From NCBI GenBank assembly GCA_030595925.1, contig JAUVLC010000008.1:1-40111 (forward strand): a stretch of 40,111 nt of DNA, written 5' to 3'. The DNA is from Clostridia bacterium. GTDB taxonomy: Bacteria > CBDUZB01 > JAGLHV01. The notes beneath the pieces are model-generated. The model was not told where the DNA came from, did no database searches, and was given only the letters and a program-made list of their open reading frames with translations. This document shows, in pieces, positions 29,201-38,200 of the stretch; positions within the stretch are counted from its first letter, which is position 1; each line of letters starts with the position of its first letter. Made by a program: the position numbers and the translations under genes.

Positions 29201-32200
29201 GTGGCAAATCTTTATCATCAAAATTTCAAGATTTCTTTTATGAAAATTTCTTTTATGAAAAAGTCGCAGAATTTAATTTGTTAATTACTGCTGTTGAAAT
29301 GTCTGCACGTTTTGTTTCACTATTTAACGTATCGTTGATATTAGGTGCAGGTATTATTCTGCCGGCTGCGATATCCGTATTGTTGGGATTATTGTTAGGT
29401 GCTCCTTTTTTGATTTTCTTCATTACATTTTTCCTTGTGACATTCTTCTTTGTAATAGAACCACAAATAATAAGACCACGAATAACAACACCACGACACT
29501 TTCTATCGTCTTTACGCCTTAAGCAAATACTTATCCATGCCGGCTGTGACAAAAAACAGATACCACAACTTGTTAAGCAAGCTAAACGGGCATATCATTC
29601 TATAGATACTGATACAGCAAAGTCAGGAGGTACTGCCAAAAAAGTTTTTAGCATATTTTTAGCAGTAATAGGATTGGGTATATTTGGGTTATTTACAGGG
29701 ATAGGTGGTATTGGTACAGCGGCGGCAGTGCCGGGAGTGGCGATAACAACAGGAATAATGTTAAATTTCCCGGTGATCGGAATGGTAGTGTTGGGTATTG
29801 TGTCAATGGGTTTAATTTTGGGTTGGATAATAAAAGCAATAGGAATGAGAGCCGGGCCCTGGATAATAGATAGATTTCTCAATAATCTTCCCCCAAGCAT
29901 TCGAAATGCCCTGCCTATATTAATGGTCGTACCCCAACCAACGGTAGAAAGAGATTTTATAATTCCACAAGAGACTTTAAATGCCTTTTATGAAAATTGT
30001 CCGGATGAGGTAAAAAAAGACGCTAACAAAGTTAATGGATATTTGGAATTGATTAAAAAATTAGGGGTTGTAGTGGATGAAATGGATATAGAGGAATTAT
30101 TCACAATTAGTATTCCTGAGTTTTTCCGGGCATGTCCTGATGAAGTATGGCGGGATGATAAGAAATTTGAATTAATTTTTAACCGCTCAATGAAGGCAGC
30201 AAAGGAAGGAATGGACATAAATGCGTTATTTGAATATACTCTTCCTTCATTTTTTAAGCTATGTCTTGCAAAAGTAAAGAGAGATTATAATAAATTAGAA
30301 AAATATTTGGGAGTAATCTTCGATTTAGGGATAAGAGCGAAAGAAAAGGAAATGCCGATAGGTTATTTATACAGAATTAGCCTTCCTGAATTTTTCCAGG
30401 TATGTCCCGATGAGATATGGAATAATGAAAAGTCATTTAAATACATTTTTGATTTGGGAATGACGATGATAAAGAAAGGGATATCTGGAGGTGAGTTATG
30501 TAGTTTATACCAGCATATGCTTACTGAATTCTTCATGTTATCTCACAAAAAAGTGTGGAAGGATTATAATAATTTGAAATTAGTTTTTGATACAGGAATA
30601 AAGATAACAGAGATAGAAAACGAAAAGATTAATATGTCTTATTTATTTAGACTTCTACATATTTCACAGATAGAAAAATCGGGTGACCTACTTGTTTTAT
30701 TTATCAAGAAAGTTTTTGATGAAGCATTAAATGTGCAAATTGAAACAGGAAAAAAACCTGTTTTAGCATTTATGTTTACCGGTGCTGAGCCTCTCTTTCG
30801 GGTTGCTGAAATAATTAAAAAAGGTGATTCTAAATATGATAATATCGAGCTTAAACCACTTTATTATACGACAAAAATAAAGAACAGTCCTAATAAAGAA
30901 CAGAAGAAAAAGTATCTTGATTCCCAAGGTATTTTTAAGGACAAAAATGAAATTTTTCTGATAGGGACAGGAATTCGGGATACTGTACCTACTGTACCTA
31001 TAGATATTTGGCGCGTTTTATCTCAACCTGTTAATTTTAGAGTTCGGATGTTTACTTACGATGAGGAATCAGCTAAACAGACAATAAGTGATTTTCCTAC
31101 GAGTTTAGATATTTTGCAAGTTATAAAGCCAAATACTATTGAGAGATTAGACGGATATGTGAGACAGAGAGAAATAGATAACTTAGTTAATGTTGTGGAA
31201 GACGAAATGTCTCATGAATATCAATCTCCAAGGTCAATAGAAGAAGTTCAAAGCGGGCTTAAGAAGACAGCTTTGCCAATTTTATATGAAATTGGTGAAA
31301 AAGTATTGAGACAGTGCGTTGAAAATCTTTTGTTAAATGAAAAGGATGTAGAGCGAGCGGTTAAAGATAATGATTTGAGAGGATTTGAAAAAACTCAAAA
31401 GAAGGAACCTTCTGTTTTTGTAGAATCGCTAAAGATAATCAAAAAAAAGTATGCAGGTCTTCGAGCTCAATATAAGAAAAAACCTCTTGCTCATTTGCCA
31501 GCGGCAGAATTAATTGAGGATGAAAAGGTTTTAAAAAAAGTTGAAGAGATTGTTATTGAGCTTATGCTTGCTGAAATTGAAAAGAGCAGGTTAGTGAATA
31601 TTGCATCAGGTTTGGAAGTTGATGTATTAACTAATCCAAATAAGAGTTATGTTGTAAAAAGAATTAGAGGAGGTTCTGCTGATTTTTATAACCTGGCTAA
31701 AGAGCGGCTCGGTGGATTAGTTGCACCCTTTATTCTTATTGAAGGTGACCGAAAAGCAATTCAGGAAAAAGCTCAAACCTATATTGACGAAAATGGAAAA
31801 GAGAAAACAATTGATGTTCTGAAGCGGATTAAAGATTTGTCTAAAGTTGGTGATATTGAAGGTACTAAAAAAATTATAACTGAATGGATTGAAGTTTATC
31901 GTGATGTAGTTAAGCGGGGAGTATTTCTTGAGGATTTTAACATGCATAATTTTGTATTTGATCAGAAAGATAGAATAGTTTGTATTGATGTTGAATATTG
32001 TAAAAGAGATTTAACAACATTCGATTTACCGACACTTGAAGATACAATTGTGTATAATTGTGATAAATTATTAGATATCAATGAAGACTTCGCAAAATTT
32101 TTTAAAGAGAGGATTAGAACGGGTTTAGGATTTGATTATGATAAAAGCGAAAGAACACTTAGTATTGACAGGGACTATTTAAATAATATCAAGAACACTG

Positions 32201-35200
32201 ATAAACCGCAAAAAGTCATTTATCTTGGGGGAAAGGAGATAAGAGAACAACTTCTAAAAAGAATCAAAAAAAAGTATGCGGGTGTTCGAATTCAATATAA
32301 GAAAAAAGCTCTTGCTCATTGGCGAGCGGCAGTATTAGATGAGAATCACAATAATTACGGTTTTATTGAGAAGGAGATAGGGGACGAAAAATTTTTTGCT
32401 GATTCTCCGAAGCAAGAAAGAAACATTGTTGATAAAATAAAAAATAAAATAGAGAACTTGCCCGATACCCAGAAATATTCCATTTCGTTGAAGATATCAG
32501 AAGAGAAGGAAATAAAATTAGTTTTAACAAAAGAAGACTATAAAGCAGGAATGAGTGAAAGTGCTTTGCTTAGTTTATTAAGTAAGGCATTAGCTTTAGA
32601 AAAAAAATTAAAGGATGATATAAATTATGATAATTTGAATGAAGAAATTATATTAGCCCTGCTTGACAAATCCCGCCATTTATCCGAAGACTGCGATAAC
32701 AATAACTTTGTTGGAATAAACAAATCCATTCTTGAAATTAAAGACGAAAGAATACGAAATACACTCTCAATCGTAGCTTTTATGCACGAGTTAAGGCATG
32801 AGGCAACAGGGAAAGACGATGATGCTTTTGAACAGGAGCAATTAGAAAAAGACATCAAACTCACCCTCCATTTTTTAGAAAAGGAAAATATTCTGGTTGA
32901 TAATTATATCAAGGCGTTAGAGTTTGTATTAGGAAAAGAAGCTCCATATTATAAAGAAATGTTAATTGTAAGAAATATACTTTTAAATGAAACTATCAAT
33001 CCGGATGATTTAAGAGGGCCTGTTTTTGATGAAGATATTGAATCTTACAAAAAAGGACAAGATTTTCCTGATGGACCAAATGTTGTTAATTATCATAAAA
33101 AAATTAAAATTAGGATTGATGGTGATAAAACAGAAGTTTTTATCTGCATGGAGAAAAAAGATAACTCTTTAAATATCTTAAATATAAATAAGGAAGAAAA
33201 TATAGATGCAGGTTTTAGTAAAAAATTTATTAAAGATATGTTTAATATTTTTCCTGAAATTAAGATTATTAGATGGTATTACATTAATGAGTTTGAAGGG
33301 TTTATAGCTGCTTTGAGTTTAGGATTGATTACTTATAAAGGTTCGGATAAACCTTTAGGTACGAAAATTGATTCATTAACTCTGGAGCGGGAAATAGAAG
33401 ATAAAGATGTTTATATGCGAGATTTTCTTGATACCCATCATAGAATACATTTAGAGCCAGCAATAGTAAACGAAACGCTTGAATCAAAAGAGGTAAATAG
33501 AATTAATAGACTTATAACAGAGTACAGGGAAAAAATTTATAAAAAGAAGGAAAGAAATATTGGCGAGAAAGTTTTTAGCATATTTTTAGCAGTAATAGGA
33601 TTGGGTATATTTGGGTTATTTACAGGGATAGGTGGTATTGGTACAGCGGCGGCAGTGCCAGAAGTGTCGGTGGTGGCAACAGGAATAATGTGGAATTTTC
33701 CGATGATAGGAATGGTAATATTAGGTATTGTGTCAATGGGTTTAATTTTAGGTTGGATAATAAAAGCGATAGGAATGAGAGCCGGACCCTGGATAATAGA
33801 TAGATTTCTCAATAATCTTCCCCCAGCTATTCGAAACGCCCTTCCTATATTAATGATTGCACCCCAACCAAGTTTTGTTCCTATTACAAGTATTAAAAGT
33901 AAAAGAAAAAGAAATGATACAACTCGAAAAATTTATCTTGATGGAACAGAAATAGTATTTGATAACTCTAATTATGAAGAATTTTGTGACTATTTTGGAG
34001 AAGATGCGGTAGAGAAAAAACTTGTTGGTAAAAAAGGCAGGAATTTTCTTAAAGAAGTGACTGCTTTACGTATGGAAAATTTCGCTACAGAAACTTTTGG
34101 GAAAATAGTCACAATAGGGAAAAAAATAATAAACGGAGTAAGGGTAAAGAATCACTCTCAATCATTCAGAAGACATATCATAGAAAATAGAGTGGAGATA
34201 AAAGTTCCCGGAGAGGATGAAGCCCATAAAATGGTATCAGACAATAATTTCTATTTTGCGATAGATATAATAAGAAAATACGGTCAAAAAGCAAGAGATG
34301 TATTATTTGAGGTAATAATGCTTATTAAATTACCCAAAGAAAAATGTGTCCTTTATAACGGGAAAGTCGTAACCGATAATTTAACTATGGTTGTTTATAA
34401 GCATTATGACGCAGTAAGGTTTAATCTGGTTACACCCAAATACGTAAAACGAGTTGCTAAAGATATTGGTAAAACAGAGGACTACCTTTATGAGCAGATG
34501 GCAATTATGCCTTCCAAAATATTGAGAATGATTCACGATGCAGGGATAATACTTAGTATAGATTTGCATTACGGAAATTTTGCTCTTACTAGAAAAGGAA
34601 AGGTAATGTTTGTCAGTGATTTTGGGGCAGCCGAGAAAATATCCGAAGGTGTATCTTTGTTATCGAAATTTAAAAATTTGCTTTTTACAAAAAAGAAAAA
34701 CGCGGAAATTAATATGTTAATTAGGAAACCGGGGTTAAAGTACAAGATACGCACAATTATTGCAAAAGGGTTGGAGATATTAGTTATGATTTTTGGTTTA
34801 CCATGGATTATTCTAACAGGACGGTCCCTGTCAGTAAACTATCCGCGCCGACCTTGGTATAGTTTTGACAGAATATTTTCGAATGCTGGTTGTAACACAG
34901 AACAAATAGATAAATTAATTAGGCAAGCTCATGAGGAATATTATTCTATAGATGCTGATACAAAAGTAGAGGAACCTCTTGCACATTGGCGAGCGGCAGG
35001 GTTGGATGAGAATCATAAGAATTATGGTTTTATTGAAAAGAAGGTAGGAGATGAAAGATTTTCTGCTGGTTCTGAAAAGGAAGAAGGAAACATTATTAAG
35101 AAAGTAAGTAACAAGATAGACAATTTATCAGAGGATAAGAAAACAGAGGTTTCTTTGGATGTATTAGGGGAAAAGGTTAATTTAGTCTTAACTAATGAAG

Positions 35201-38200
35201 ATATTAAACTTTTAAAGGAAAATAATATGGATATTTTAACCTCTGATGGGAAATTATTAAGTCTATTGAGTGAAGCATTAGCATTTGAAAAAGATAAAGA
35301 AATAGATTTTACTACTCTTTCTGGAAGTAAGATTATTTGTGCCCTGCTTGATAAATCCCGCCATTTATCCGAAGATTGCTACAAGAATAACTTTATTGGA
35401 CTAAACAAATCCATTCTTGAAATTAAAGACGAAAAAATACGGAATATCGTAGCAATAATAGCTTTTATGCATGAATTAAGGCATGAGGCAACAGCAAAAG
35501 AGGATGATGCTTTTGAGAGAGAACAAACAGAAAGAGATATTAAACTCACTCTCCATTTTTTAGAAAAGGAAAATATTTTGTTTGATGATTATATTGAAGA
35601 GTTAAAATTGATATTAAAAGAAGGCACTTTGTATTATAGAGAAATCTTAACCTTACCAAGTATAGAAAAAGATTTTGTAATTCCGCAAGAGACTTTAAAT
35701 GCCTTTCATGAAAATTGTCCGGATGAAGTGAAAAAAGACGCTAACAAGGTTAATAGATATTTGGAATTGATTAAGAAATTAGGGGTTGTAGTGGATGAAA
35801 TGGATATGGAGGAATTATCCACGATTAGTCTTCCTGAGTTTTTCCGGGAATGTCCTGATGAAATATGGCGGGATGATAAGAAATTTGAATTAATTTTTGA
35901 CCGGGCAATAAAAGCAATAAAAGAAGGAATGGATATAAATGCGTTATTTGAATATACTCTTCCTTCATTTTTTAAGCTATGTCCGGCAAAAGTAAAGAGC
36001 GATTATAATGAATTAGAAAAATATTTGGGAGTAATTTTTGATTTAGGGATAAGAGCGCACGAAAAGGAAATGCCGGTAGGTTATTTATATAGAATTAGTC
36101 TTCCTGAATTTTTCCAGGTATGTCCTGATGAGATATGGAATAATGAAAAGTCATTTGAATACATTTTTGATTTTGGAATAAAGATAACAGAAATAGAAAA
36201 CGAAAAGATGAATATGTCTTATTTATTTAGACTTCTAGACATTTCACTTCTGGAAAAATCGGGTGACCTACTTGTTTTATTTATTAAGAAAGTTTTTGAT
36301 GAAGCATTAAATGTGCAGATTGAAACAGGAAAAAAACCTGTTTTAGCATTTATGTTTACCGGTGCTGAGCCTCTCTTTCGGGTTGCTGAAATGATTAAAG
36401 AGAGTAATCCTAAATATGAAGGTATTGAAATTAAGCCACTTTATTATACGAAGAAGATAAAAACCAGTTCTACTGAAGAGGAGAAAAGAAAGTATCTTTA
36501 TTCCCAGGATATTTTTAAGGATAAAAATGGAGTTTTTCTGATAGAAACAGGATTTCGGGGTACTATACCTATGGATATTTGGAATACTTTATCTCGCCCT
36601 GTTAATTTTAAAGTTCGGATGTTTACTTACGATGAGGAATTAGCTAAACAGACAATAAGTGATTTTCCTGTGAGTTTAGATATTTTGCAAGTTATAAAGC
36701 CAAATAGTATCAGGAGATTAAAAGGATATGTGACACAGGGAGAAATAGATAAATTAGTTGATGTTATGGATGACGAAATGGCTCATGAATATCAATCTCC
36801 ATGGTCAATAAAAGAAGTTCAAAGCGGGCTTAAGAAGACAGATTTGCCAATTTTATATGAAATTGGTGAAAAAGTATTGAGACAGTGCATTGAAAATCTT
36901 TTGTTAAATGAAGAGGGTGTGGAACGAGCTGTTAAAGATAATGATTTGCGGGGATTTGAAGAAACTCAAAAGAAGGGACCTTCTGTTTTTGTAGAAACGC
37001 TAAAGATAATCAAAAAAAAGTATGCAGGTGTTCGAGCTCAATTTCCGAAAGGGATTTTGGATAGGTTAAAAGCGAAAAAGCGGGTAAAAGTTCCAATTGA
37101 TGAATTTGATATGGAAAAAGTTTTTGACGAAAAAAAGCTTGAAGAGATAGCAACCTCGAAAAGATATCATAAAGGAAGTTTAAACAACGCAGAAATAGTG
37201 GGTATAATCAATACCGCGATTTCGTTAGAACCATCAAGCAAATATGCAATGGAATTATTATTTGTTGAATATTGCAAGAGGGATGCTAAGAATGTAATTA
37301 AAGCTGCCGAGAGTTTAAAAAAGATTTTGAAAGAGAGGAAGAAACCGGTAGAAAGAATTACTGATCTAATTGACGAATTAAATGAGACAGCAAAGATGGG
37401 TCCTATTAAAAAAGTTAGCGATATATATAGTTATCCTGATTTTCAGAAAAAAGTTGGAGATATTATTCAAATAGCTGTTATTGAAGGAATAGAATCTGCA
37501 TTTGGAATAAATGCAGATGGTACTTTGACAGAAATTCAGCAGGGTTCACGATGGGAGGTTAAGTATCAATCCCGTAAAATCATACACCAAGGTTATATTC
37601 ATTGGCATCCTTCTCTTTTGTATTTACCATACAGCAATGATATACATGCACAAAAAATACTTGGAAGAGGTATGGGTAAAGTAGTTGTAATATGGGGCGA
37701 TGAGGAATTAGGATTTTATGCGACAGAAATTGATGATGTTAGTAAAGTTGATAGGAATAGGTATGAAGATATTGATGGGCTGGCAGTTAATGCATTAGAA
37801 TATTTTGAAAGTATAGGAGTAATAAAGTTTTTTAAACTAACCGACGTTGATAAAAAGTCTATAGGACTTAGAATAAAAGAGGGTAGTAAAAAATATCGCT
37901 TTACAGAAATTTCAAAAGAGGAAGCTATGTTAGCTGTAGAGAATATTCGAAAGAACATTTATACAATATATGGAGAATCAGAAAATGAGATAAAAAGAAT
38001 GAAGGCTATAACAGAAATAACTTTCGAAGATTTTAAAGATAAATCTTTAGCCATAATTGATGATGAAATAAATAAAACAAAAGAAATGATAAAGAAGTAT
38101 AATGAAAAGTTAGACCGTAAAGAAGGAAGACTTAATGATAGAAATTCATGGGAATGGGACAGAGATAAAGCTAAGTTTAGACTAGATGGATTAAAAAAGG

